A stretch of DNA of 64,000 nucleotides from BOG-908 sp964242115 (GTDB taxonomy: Bacteria; Pseudomonadota; Alphaproteobacteria; Acetobacterales; Acetobacteraceae), in NCBI GenBank assembly GCA_964242115.1, contig CAXSZX010000010.1, forward strand, positions 77,545 to 141,544, read 5' to 3'. A model generated the notes under the pieces. That model was not told the origin of the DNA. It searched no databases and saw only the letters and a program-made list of their open reading frames with translations. Both the position numbers and the translations under genes were made by a program. Below are positions 17,148 through 24,858 of this stretch, piece after piece (the first letter of the stretch is position 1; each line of letters begins with the position of its first letter).

Positions 17148-17846
17148 ATGTCAGACGTGCCGCACATCACCCAGAACTTCGCCCGGCCGTCCTACCGGCC
17201 GCAGCCGCAGCAGGGGCTGATCGACCCGGACATGCGCCGCATGGCCATCGTGGCGGCTGGCTTCGGCGGCGTGCTGGCCGTGGCGGTGGCCGCACTCAGC
17301 CTGTCGCACCATGCGCATCACGGCGTGCCGGTCATCGCGGCGGCTTCAGGTCCGGTGCGCATCAAGCCGGTCGATCCGGGCGGCATGAAAGTGGCCGGCG
17401 CAGAGGAGATCAGCAGCGGCGCCGAGCGCCTGGCACCGGAGCCGGAAAAGCCCGCGTTGCACGCCCTGCGCGCCAAGAGCCACCCCGCCGCGCACCCCAC
17501 CGAACAGGCCGAAGCCGCACGTCCGGCCGCACCGGTGGTGGCGCCCGCCCCGCCGGTGGAGCACGCAACGGCCACGGCGGCGATGCCGGTGCCCGAGGCG
17601 CACAGTACAGCGGTGCAGCTCGCCGCCTTCGAGACGCAGCAGGCGGCGGAGCAGGATTGGGGCAAGCTGTCGGAGAAGATGCCCGGTTTGCTCGGCGGAC
17701 GCCGGCCTGAGGTGGAGCGCGCCGACGTTGCGGGGCACGTCGTCTATCGTTTGCGTACAGGCGGCTTTGCTAGCCTGACGGCGGCGAAGGAGTTCTGCGT
17801 CAAGGTGCAGGGCAAGGGCGGAGACTGCACGGTCGCTGCTTTCTAA
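17148..17846 (+). CDS. SPOR-domain membrane protein
   Basis: A 232-residue single-pass inner-membrane protein. The short cytoplasmic start is followed by one helix (AIVAAGFGGVLAVAVAALSL), a Pro/Ala/Glu-rich periplasmic linker (about residues 65-150), and a C-terminal SPOR fold (VQLAAFETQQAAEQDWGKL, VYRLRTGGFASLTAAKEFCVKV). SPOR domains bind denuded peptidoglycan at the division septum. Its place after argS is the usual one in this group. The protein ends at a family I element. Confidence 0.85.
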   Translation: MSDVPHITQNFARPSYRPQPQQGLIDPDMRRMAIVAAGFGGVLAVAVAALSLSHHAHHGVPVIAAASGPVRIKPVDPGGMKVAGAEEISSGAERLAPEPEKPALHALRAKSHPAAHPTEQAEAARPAAPVVAPAPPVEHATATAAMPVPEAHSTAVQLAAFETQQAAEQDWGKLSEKMPGLLGGRRPEVERADVAGHVVYRLRTGGFASLTAAKEFCVKVQGKGGDCTVAAF

Positions 17847-17953
17847 AAGGCAGAAAGCGTTTGTTCGCGCCTGTCGCGGTCTCTTCCGGAAACCGCGACA
17901 GCGAAGTCGAAAGTTTCTTGCTTCTTGTTTTCAAAAAAGAAGGCCTTTCTTCC
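17847..17953. repeat. Family I element, left arm truncated
   Basis: CCTGTCGCGGTCTCTTCCGG and AACCGCGACAGC form the inner inverted repeat. Only the right arm (TTGCTTCTTGTTTTC, AAAAAAGAAGGCC) is complete. It lies between converging genes and ends at the stop of the flavoprotein gene. Confidence 0.8.
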
Positions 17954-18535
17954 TTACGGCACCAGCCAAACACCCTCCGTCTCCCCTTGTACCCGTTCAA
18001 ACCGCGCACGCCGGTGAGCGTCCTTGCCAATGTGCAAGTATTCCAGCGCGTGCACCCGTAGCCGCAGGACGCAGAACACCCTGAAAGCCGCGTCGTCGTC
18101 GCGGTCGGGCCCGACCGTGTCCGGTTTTGCGACCTGCGTGCCCGGGCCAGCAGCCACGCGGTAGGTGGCCCGGCTAGCCTCGCGCAGTCCCGCCCAGGAG
18201 TCGTGTGCAACCACGTCGCCGGTGTGCAAACCGACCACGCCGAAGACCCGCAGCTGAATGCTGCTTTCGGTGTCCCAGCCGTGCAGCGTAGCGGCGGGGT
18301 TGGCCAGCAGCTCGGCGTGCTTGGCCGAGCGGGTGTCGGTGTGGGTATCGAGCGTGTGGGCGCCGGGGTCGAAGCGGCGCAGCACCACGGTGCGTACCTG
18401 CGGCGCGCCGTCCAGGCCGACGCTGCCCAATGCGAGGTTGCGCCAGTGGCTGCCGGGGTTTCCGGCCCCGTCGGTTAGCAGGGCGGTCGAGCGATCGAAG
18501 ATTTCGGCCAGGCCGGGCGGCAGGTTTGCAGGCAA
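17954..18535 (-). CDS. Pyridoxamine-5'-phosphate-oxidase-like FMN-binding protein
   Basis: A 193-residue protein with the split-barrel FMN-binding fold of the PNPOx-like family (Alr4036 type). Recognisable segments are DGAPQVRTVVLRRFD, HTDTRSAKHAELLANP and the C-terminal EYLHIGKDAHRRARF. The role is uncertain: some relatives oxidise pyridoxamine phosphate, others bind flavin or haem. The start is TTG, chosen because AAGGAGG lies six bases upstream and no ATG fits. It is divergent from malate synthase with 78 bases between starts. Confidence 0.82.
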   Translation of the reverse strand: MPANLPPGLAEIFDRSTALLTDGAGNPGSHWRNLALGSVGLDGAPQVRTVVLRRFDPGAHTLDTHTDTRSAKHAELLANPAATLHGWDTESSIQLRVFGVVGLHTGDVVAHDSWAGLREASRATYRVAAGPGTQVAKPDTVGPDRDDDAAFRVFCVLRLRVHALEYLHIGKDAHRRARFERVQGETEGVWLVP

Positions 18536-18613
18536 ATTTCGCCTCCTTGGTGTCGTGACTTGCCAGAACGCGGCCGGGCGGCAAAACAGGCGCCGGACCA
18601 GAAGGATTGCACG

Positions 18614-20791
18614 GTGACAGATCGCGTCGAAGCCGCCGGCTTGCAGGTGGCCCGAGTGCTCTTCGATTTCGTCTCCATCGAGGCGGTGCGGGGCAGCGGC
18701 GTGAACGCCACGCAGTTCTGGCAAGGTTTCGCCGCCATGTTGCGGGACCTCGCACCGCGCAACCGCGCTCTGCTGGACAAGCGCGCCGCGCTGCAGGCCA
18801 AAATCGATGCCTGGCACGCCACACGGCGCAGCCGCGCCTTCGACCAGGCCGAGTACGAGACCTTCCTGCGCGAGATCGGCTACCTGCAGCCCGAGCCGCC
18901 TGCGTTCCAGGTCACCACCGCCAACGTGGACCCGGAGATCGCCAGCATCGCCGGGCCGCAACTGGTGGTGCCGATCTCCAACGCGCGTTACGCGCTGAAC
19001 GCGGCCAACGCCCGCTGGGGCAGCCTGTACGACGCGCTGTACGGCACCGACGCCTTGCCGGAGACGCCGGGAGCCGAACGCGGCCGCGGCTACAACCCGG
19101 CGCGTGGCGCCCAGGTGGTGGCGCGCGCGCGGCAGATCCTCGATGAGACGGTTCCGCTGGCGGGCGGGTGCTACGCGGACGCAACGGGCTTCACGGTCGA
19201 AGGCGGCGGGCTGATCGTTGCCACCAAGGCCGGCCCGAAGCGGCTGCGCGCGCCGGAGCAGTTCGCCGGCTACCTGGGCGAGGCGGCCGCACCCAGCACC
19301 ATCCTGCTGGTGCAGAACGGGTTGCACCTGGCGATCCACATCGACCGCAGCTCGTCGATCGGCCGCGACGACCCGGCCGGCATGTCCGACCTGGTGCTGG
19401 AATCCGCCATCAGCACCATCATGGACTGCGAGGACAGCGTGGCCGCAGTGGACGCCGCCGACAAGGTGGAAGTGTACCGTAACTGGCTGGGCCTGACCGA
19501 CGGCACTCTTGCCGCCGCGTTCACCAAGGGCGGGCAAACGCAGGAGCGCCGGCTGGAACCGGACCTGGTGTTCACCAAGCCGGGCGGTGGCGTGCTGACC
19601 CTGCCAGGCCGCAGCCTGATGCTGGTACGTAACGTCGGCCACCACATGTACACCGACGCGGTGCTGATGCCGGACGGCAGCGAGATCCCCGAGACGATGC
19701 TGGACTGCGCGGTCACCGCGCTGATCGCCACGCACGACCTGCGCGGCACGCTGAAGCTGCACAACAGCCGGACCGGGTCGATGTACATCGTCAAGCCGAA
19801 GATGCACGGGCCCGAGGAAGTGGCCTTTGCCAGCGAAATGTTCAGCCGGGTGGAAGACATCCTGGCCCTGCCGCGGCGCGCGCTGAAGATGGGCATCATG
19901 GATGAGGAACGCCGCACCAGCGCCAACCTCGCCGCCTGCATCTACGCAGCGCGCGACAGGGTGTTCTTCATCAATACCGGATTTCTGGACCGCACCGGGG
20001 ACGAGCTGCACACCTCGATGGAGGCGGGCACCATGGTGCGCAAGGGCGACATGCAACACACCAAGTGGCTGGCGGCCTACGAGGACCAGAACGTGGAGAT
20101 CGGCCTGGCCTGCGGCCTGCGCGGCCACGCGCAGATCGGCAAGGGCATGTGGGCGGCGCCGGACCGGATGGCGGAGATGCTGGCCGTCAAGATCGCTCAC
20201 CCGCAGGCGGGTGCGAACACCGCCTGGGTGCCCTCGCCGACCGCCGCCACGCTGCACGCGCTACATTACCACATGGTGGACGTGGCCGCGCGGCAGGCGG
20301 AGCTGGCGCGCCGGCCGCACACCGCCAAGCTGTCCGACCTGCTGACCATCCCTCTCGAAGCGAGCAACTTTGCACCCGACGACGTGCAGCACGAGCTGGA
20401 CGGCAACGCGCAGTCCATCCTCGGCTACGTGATACGCTGGGTGGACCAGGGGGTCGGCTGCTCCAAGGTGCCCGACATCGACGACGTGGGACTGATGGAG
20501 GACCGTGCCACGCTACGCATCTCCAGCCAGCACATCGCCAACTGGCTGCTGCATGGCGTGGTCTCCGAGCGCCAGGTGATGGAGACGCTGCGGCGAATGG
20601 CCGGCGTGGTGGACCGCCAGAACGCGGGCGACCCGGCCTACCGGCCGATGGCGCCGGGGTTCGACGGGCCGGCGTTTCGCGCGGCTTGCGACCTGGTGCT
20701 GAACGGGCGTGTGCAGCCCAACGGGTACACCGAGTTTATTTTGCATGTGCATCGGCGGGAAGTGAAGGCAGCGCAAGCGGTTCTTTCTTGA
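18614..20791 (+). CDS. glcB: Malate synthase G
   Basis: Condenses glyoxylate with acetyl-CoA to malate, the second step of the glyoxylate shunt and a route for glyoxylate from glycolate (so linked to photorespiration). Starting at GTG, with AAGGA upstream, it has 725 residues, the normal length for the G isoform. Conserved blocks include TVEGGGLIV, IMDCEDS, GRSLMLVRNVGH and GKGMWAAPDRMAEML. Its last residues (AQAVLS) and the stop are encoded by the arm of a family I repeat. Confidence 0.97.
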   Translation: MTDRVEAAGLQVARVLFDFVSIEAVRGSGVNATQFWQGFAAMLRDLAPRNRALLDKRAALQAKIDAWHATRRSRAFDQAEYETFLREIGYLQPEPPAFQVTTANVDPEIASIAGPQLVVPISNARYALNAANARWGSLYDALYGTDALPETPGAERGRGYNPARGAQVVARARQILDETVPLAGGCYADATGFTVEGGGLIVATKAGPKRLRAPEQFAGYLGEAAAPSTILLVQNGLHLAIHIDRSSSIGRDDPAGMSDLVLESAISTIMDCEDSVAAVDAADKVEVYRNWLGLTDGTLAAAFTKGGQTQERRLEPDLVFTKPGGGVLTLPGRSLMLVRNVGHHMYTDAVLMPDGSEIPETMLDCAVTALIATHDLRGTLKLHNSRTGSMYIVKPKMHGPEEVAFASEMFSRVEDILALPRRALKMGIMDEERRTSANLAACIYAARDRVFFINTGFLDRTGDELHTSMEAGTMVRKGDMQHTKWLAAYEDQNVEIGLACGLRGHAQIGKGMWAAPDRMAEMLAVKIAHPQAGANTAWVPSPTAATLHALHYHMVDVAARQAELARRPHTAKLSDLLTIPLEASNFAPDDVQHELDGNAQSILGYVIRWVDQGVGCSKVPDIDDVGLMEDRATLRISSQHIANWLLHGVVSERQVMETLRRMAGVVDRQNAGDPAYRPMAPGFDGPAFRAACDLVLNGRVQPNGYTEFILHVHRREVKAAQAVLS

Positions 20792-20828
20792 AAGAAAGAA
20801 CCAGAAAACTTTTGTCTCCTTTGGGTGT
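20771..20828. repeat. Family I arm overlapping the glcB stop
   Basis: GCAAGCGGTTCTTTCTTG with AAAGAAAGAACC forms the hairpin, followed by AGAAAACTTTTGTCTCC. The stop codon TGA of glcB lies in the hairpin loop. The second arm is reduced to a fragment near 20860 (ACAGCGGTGAAGGCC). Confidence 0.85.
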
Positions 20829-20884
20829 GCGTTGGTGATGCTTGTTGTTTTAGGTGGCCTAGACAGCGGTGAAGGCCTTTGCCG

Positions 20885-21658
20885 GTGACACAGACTCCGC
20901 TGCCGCTCCCTGACCTTTCCTACTTGCCGCCGCCGGTGCCGCAGCTGCCCGACCACCTCGTGGACGGCGCCATGGTGCTGGCCGACCGGGACGCGCTGGT
21001 GGAGCTGCTGCCGAAAGGCAAGACACTCGCCGAAATCGGCGTGGCGCTCGGCTATTTCACCCGCCACGCGATCGCGAAAGCCGAGCCGGCCCGTTTCCTG
21101 GCCATCGACTCGTTCCGCCTGCACGAACTTGCGTCGTTTTGGGGGCGGCCGCCGTCGGACTATTTCGGCGAACTTACCCACGCGGCTTGGTACAGGCGCG
21201 AGTTCGCCCCCGAGATATCAGCCGGCCGGCTTGAGGTTCTCCAGGGCGACAGTGCGGCGGTGCTGGGTGAACTGCCTGACGGCTCGATAGACATCGCCTA
21301 CCTCGACGCGGACCACAGCTACCCGGCGGTGAGGCGCGACCTGGCCGCGCTGCACAGCAAGATGGCCGATGATGGCTGGATCATCGTGGACGACTACATA
21401 CTGGTCGAGCAGTTGCACGCGACCAGCGTCATCGGGGTGATCTACGCGACGCACGAGTTCATGATCGAGCATGGCTGGGCCATGCACTACCTCGCCTTGC
21501 AGACAAACGGGTATTACCAGGTTCTGCTGCGCCGGGCGCATCTGCCGCGCCCGGTCGGCCGGCACGCGGCCGCCCTGGAGAGCGAGGTTGCCCTGCTGCG
21601 TGGTTCCACGAGCTGGCGAGTGACGGCACCGCTTCGTTGGCTTCGCAGCCTGTTGTAA
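20885..21658 (+). CDS. SAM-dependent methyltransferase, polysaccharide-associated
   Basis: Class I methyltransferase of about 257 residues (GTG start; TTG at 20879 is equally possible). The SAM-binding block is LAEIGVALGYFTRHAI (about residues 45-60), with an acidic residue after strand 2 (FLAIDSF). YLDADHSYPAVRRDL and WIIVDDYI follow the pattern of family 24 methyltransferases. The tail ALESEVALLRGSTSWRVTAP is a motif common at the ends of glycosyltransferases and O-antigen modification enzymes, so the substrate is probably a sugar or polysaccharide. Confidence 0.78.
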   Translation: MTQTPLPLPDLSYLPPPVPQLPDHLVDGAMVLADRDALVELLPKGKTLAEIGVALGYFTRHAIAKAEPARFLAIDSFRLHELASFWGRPPSDYFGELTHAAWYRREFAPEISAGRLEVLQGDSAAVLGELPDGSIDIAYLDADHSYPAVRRDLAALHSKMADDGWIIVDDYILVEQLHATSVIGVIYATHEFMIEHGWAMHYLALQTNGYYQVLLRRAHLPRPVGRHAAALESEVALLRGSTSWRVTAPLRWLRSLL

Positions 21659-21814
21659 GCAAAAGTGAAGGCCTCCTTTTTCGAGAAAAAGAAGCTAAAG
21701 GCTTTTGCGCGCGCTGTCGCGGACGGCTGAGTCACCAGGCCTCCCACACGACGCACCCGAAGAGAGCAAAAGTTTTTTGGTTCTTTTCTTCAGAAAAGAA
21801 CTGCTTGCCTTTGC
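21659..21814. repeat. Family I full element, methyltransferase / acyltransferase convergent end
   Basis: The left arm GGCCTCCTTTTTCGAGAAAAAG is followed by GCTGTCGCGGA. The right arm is AAAGTTTTTTGGTTCTTTTC with GAAAAGAACTGCTTGCC. The spacer of about 45 bases between boxes is unique sequence. Confidence 0.87.
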
Positions 21815-21815
21815 G

Positions 21816-22859
21816 TCAGGTAGCCTGCGCGACCCGGACCGCGCGTCTCCCGCGCATCGCTCTGAGCAACGGCTTCTCGATCCTGCTCGACACGACGAGA
21901 CCGCCGCCGACAGCTGCAGCCGACAGGACCATAAAGACGAGCACGCGAGGGACGTTGTGTGCGCCTGACACTCGCAGAACGGCCTGCCAGACCATGCCGA
22001 TCAGAACGAACTGGAAAAGGTAGATGGAGTAGGACGCCCCGCCGAGAGCGGACATCCACCTCGGAAACAAGGTCCGCCCAGCGGCCGCAGGGGATACCTC
22101 AAGCGCTGCCAGACCGGCTACCAGCACTGCAGCCGCAGCGCCAAACACCAGCCTGGCAGCGGTTGCGAACGGGTCGAGCAATCCGCAGTCCGCCAGCACG
22201 AGTGCCAGCACAAAGAGGACAAACCCTGAAATCGCGACGTTGCGGGGTGCGCTCACCTGCCTGCGGTGCAGTAGTTCGGCACTCGCCATACCCATGAAGA
22301 ACTCTAGCCCATAAATGCTGGTGGCTTGCGGAGGCAGCACGCTGGCCAAGGATACGCCCAACATACGAGCTAGAATGCAGCACAGCCACGCTGCCAGGAC
22401 CGCCTGCCCCGCCCGCTTGCTGGTGATCAGCAGGGCGAACAAGCCGTAGAAGAACACCTCGCACTGCAACGTCCAGGCGATGCCCAGGATGGGCGCGTGT
22501 CTGGCCGGCAGAAGCGACACCGACACCAGCAGGTCGCTCAGGGCCGGCACCTTGAACGAGCCGGCGAAGTCCATGAGGATCGTCAACGAAAGTGCGACCC
22601 AGTAGAGCGGCAACACGCGGGTGAAACGACGCCCCGCGTAGTGCCCGAGCCGGTCCGGATGGCCAATGTCGGACCGATGCGTGTGCAATATGATAAAGCC
22701 GCTGATGACGAAAAAAAGGTCGACGCCGGCAACACCCGGCTCGAACAGTCGGGCAAGACCCGGGGCAGTGAGCGACTTGTCGACGTGACGTGCAGCGTGG
22801 CAGGCCACGACAGCCACGGCGGCCACCCCGCGGAGGACCTCGATGTTCGAGAACCTCAA
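21816..22859 (-). CDS. Acyltransferase family 3 membrane protein
   Basis: Integral-membrane O-acyltransferase of the acyltransferase 3/OafA type, about 347 residues and some ten helices. The N terminus reads FSNIEVLRGVAAVAVVACHA, with the conserved Arg and the catalytic-type His; VDLFFVISGFII and GRRFTRVLPLYW are hallmarks. Such proteins acetylate or succinylate surface polysaccharides, which fits the neighbourhood. No ATG is suitable. The TTG at 22859 lies right after a family I arm whose AAGAAGGA could serve as the ribosome site. Confidence 0.88.
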   Translation of the reverse strand: MRFSNIEVLRGVAAVAVVACHAARHVDKSLTAPGLARLFEPGVAGVDLFFVISGFIILHTHRSDIGHPDRLGHYAGRRFTRVLPLYWVALSLTILMDFAGSFKVPALSDLLVSVSLLPARHAPILGIAWTLQCEVFFYGLFALLITSKRAGQAVLAAWLCCILARMLGVSLASVLPPQATSIYGLEFFMGMASAELLHRRQVSAPRNVAISGFVLFVLALVLADCGLLDPFATAARLVFGAAAAVLVAGLAALEVSPAAAGRTLFPRWMSALGGASYSIYLFQFVLIGMVWQAVLRVSGAHNVPRVLVFMVLSAAAVGGGLVVSSRIEKPLLRAMRGRRAVRVAQAT

Positions 22860-23020
22860 GGCAAGCAGTCCTTCTTTGAAAAAGAGGACCAAAGAGCTTC
22901 TATCCCCTGGCTCGTCGCAGCAGCCGTACCTCTCAGAACATAACGAAGCCACCGCACCAGCGCAGGGACAAAAGCTCTTTGCTTGTTTTTTTCAAGAAAG
23001 AAGGCCTTCCTTGCTGTTGC
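22860..23020. repeat. Family I element upstream of the acyltransferase
   Basis: Both arms are variants: GTCCTTCTTTGAAAAAGAGGAC on the left, CTCTTTGCTTGTTTTTTTC with AAGAAAGAAGGCC on the right. The TGTCGCGG boxes are lost. It separates two co-directional minus-strand genes. Confidence 0.75.
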
Positions 23021-23031
23021 AAACTCCGGTC

Positions 23032-24384
23032 TCAACACGGCTGGAGCGCCGGCACGGGCGCGTGCTCCACAGTGCCATCCATCCAGTCGGGCACGACGGC
23101 CACGCTGTCGGCCGCCAGCGTCTCGCGCACGATCCGGCGGCAGCGCGAAAGCATGGCCACCATGACGTAGAACAGCTCGAAGTAGCCCATGCTCAACGCG
23201 GCCCCGGTCACCAGGTAGACGACCAGGCTGATCTGCGACAGGCGCGCCAGGTCGGCGGCCCAGGCCAGCGAGGGATGGTTGCGGGTCTGCCGGATGATCC
23301 ACCGGCAGTTCCAGATCGCCACGCCGACGCAGGCGAGAAAGATGCCGAGCCCCACGAAGCCGATGTCGCCCAGCAGCTCGAAGTAGATGCTGTGGGCGGC
23401 GTGCGGCGTGCTGTCGGGCGGCGGGGTGGCAATGAAGTCCAGCGAGGGCAGCAGCGGCTTGTAGGTGTCCCACACCATCAAGTGCTGGACCGCGTGCGGG
23501 CCACCGCCGAACAGCGGGTGGTCCATGGCGATCAGCCAGCTGATCTTCCACGCCACCACACGGCCCATGAACGAGCCGTCGTCGCCGGCTTCCCTGATGG
23601 TGTTCAGCCGGTCGAACCAGGAGTCCGGTGCCAACGCGTAGATCAACACCGCGGCCAACGCCACCAGCCCAAGGCTGGCCAGCTTTTTGCGGCTGTTCTT
23701 GATGTAGAACGCGCCCAGCAACAGCATGCCCACGAAGCCCCCGCGGGAGAACGACATCACCACGGTGACCACGCTGAGCCCGGCAACCACCAGCCAGCCG
23801 GTCCGCACCGCACGCACCGCCGAGTAGCGCGCCAGGTAGATCGCCAGCGGGATCACCATCAGCAGCGCTGTGGCCAGCGAGTTGTTATCGCCGATGCTGC
23901 CCGAGCCGAGGATCTTGTGGCCGCCTGCCGTCAGGATGGAGATCAGCCCCTCCTTGACCGCCAGGAAGCTCAGCGATGCAACGATGGTGAACACCAGCAG
24001 GTCCAGCCGGTGGCGCGTCGTCATCACCCCGGTGATGATGACGGCCAGCACGACCTCCTTGATCAGCTTCTGGTAGAGGTCGTCCACGTCCGGGCCGGAC
24101 ACCAGGCCGGTGGACCAGGAAATGGTCGCCGTTACCGCCAGGCACAGCAGCAACACCAGCGTGGCGTCCAGGTAGAACGATTTCTTCTCCCGGCTGACCA
24201 GCATCATGACGAAGGTGGACATGGCAACGATCTTGTTGAACGGCACGCCGGCGAGGAAGCCGTAGAGCAGCTCGTTGGGCGAAAGCAACGCCACCCACAC
24301 CCACAGAAGCACGCCCACATGCGCCGACATCAGGCTGAGCGGCAGTAGCGCCATCCAGACGAAGGCGAACAGCACGTCCCTCAT
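23032..24384 (-). CDS. O-antigen-ligase-like polymerase, exosortase-A-associated type
   Basis: Polytopic protein of 450 residues with about ten membrane helices and a large periplasmic loop containing MDHPLFGGGPHAVQH and TPHAAHSIYFELLGDIGFVG. This is the Wzy_C/O-antigen-ligase pattern. The N terminus (SPNELLYGFLAGVPFNKIVA) resembles the putative O-glycosylation ligases that accompany exosortase-A systems. It probably polymerises or ligates a polysaccharide at the periplasmic face. The start overlaps the stop of the small upstream gene (ATGA). Confidence 0.85.
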   Translation of the reverse strand: MRDVLFAFVWMALLPLSLMSAHVGVLLWVWVALLSPNELLYGFLAGVPFNKIVAMSTFVMMLVSREKKSFYLDATLVLLLCLAVTATISWSTGLVSGPDVDDLYQKLIKEVVLAVIITGVMTTRHRLDLLVFTIVASLSFLAVKEGLISILTAGGHKILGSGSIGDNNSLATALLMVIPLAIYLARYSAVRAVRTGWLVVAGLSVVTVVMSFSRGGFVGMLLLGAFYIKNSRKKLASLGLVALAAVLIYALAPDSWFDRLNTIREAGDDGSFMGRVVAWKISWLIAMDHPLFGGGPHAVQHLMVWDTYKPLLPSLDFIATPPPDSTPHAAHSIYFELLGDIGFVGLGIFLACVGVAIWNCRWIIRQTRNHPSLAWAADLARLSQISLVVYLVTGAALSMGYFELFYVMVAMLSRCRRIVRETLAADSVAVVPDWMDGTVEHAPVPALQPC

Positions 24385-24584
24385 CGGTGCGGCCGCGTGT
24401 CGGTGGCCAGCCACTCCGCCCAGGCGGGCGCCGCGTCGGGTTCTGCTTGCGGCGCGGGCGCCTCCGCGGCGTCGGTCCGCATGCGGAACAGGCTGGTGTG
24501 CGGCTCGCCAAGCGGGCGCCGGTCGTCCCGCAAGCCCATGAACACCATGAGCACGATAACCAACGAGTCCAGCATGAAGATCAT
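24381..24584 (-). CDS. Small single-pass membrane protein (67 aa)
   Basis: A 67-residue protein with an N-terminal hydrophobic helix (MIFMLDSLVIVLMVFMG) followed by a charged Pro/Ala-rich tail. GGAAG lies shortly before the ATG. It overlaps the polymerase start by four bases, so the two are probably co-translated. I do not recognise the family. A longer in-frame extension upstream translates repeat sequence and was rejected. Confidence 0.6.
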   Translation of the reverse strand: MIFMLDSLVIVLMVFMGLRDDRRPLGEPHTSLFRMRTDAAEAPAPQAEPDAAPAWAEWLATDTRPHR

Positions 24585-24614
24585 TGCTTCCACGAGGAGA
24601 AGCTCATAACCCAA

Positions 24615-24858
24615 GAAACAAAGGGAGGTCTTCTTTTTTGACAGAAAGAGCAAAAAACTTTTGTCTCCGCTGTCGCGCGCTTACCCGCAACGATCCGACA
24701 GGGAAGCTAAAGATTCTGGTTCTGCGTTCGATGTCCTTTCAAAGAATGGTCTGGTGAAATAGCCGGCGTGGTTTGTGAGCACCGGAGCGAAAACAAACCA
24801 CGCCGGATGGCCACCAGGGCGGCTTTGTCCACGACACGGAAAGAACCGCCTGCTTTTG
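24615..24858. repeat. Family I element carrying a nested family II insert
   Basis: The left arm (GTCTTCTTTTTTGACAGAAAGAG, AAAAAACTTTTGTC, CGCTGTCGCGCGC) is followed by a right arm whose hairpin is split. ATTCTGGTTCT stands at about 24715 and AAAGAACCGCCTGC at about 24840, with the family II sequence between the halves. Confidence 0.8.
24731..24838. repeat. Family II structured repeat, copy 1
   Basis: A perfect 14-bp stem (CCGGCGTGGTTTGT at 24763-24776 with its complement at 24793-24806) closes a 16-base loop containing AGCACCGGAGC. CTGGTG (24751) and CACCAG (24812) form an outer stem. It occupies the loop of a family I arm. Confidence 0.8.

Noticed and set aside
17954..20257. Very long minus-strand open frame covering malate synthase
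   Set aside because: Only the part up to 18535 has family similarity and a ribosome site; the rest is a high-GC antisense shadow of glcB.
22843..24348. 501-codon plus-strand frame opposite the O-antigen-ligase-like gene
   Set aside because: His/Gln/Asp-rich translation typical of the antisense of a membrane protein; the minus strand shows clear helices and family motifs.
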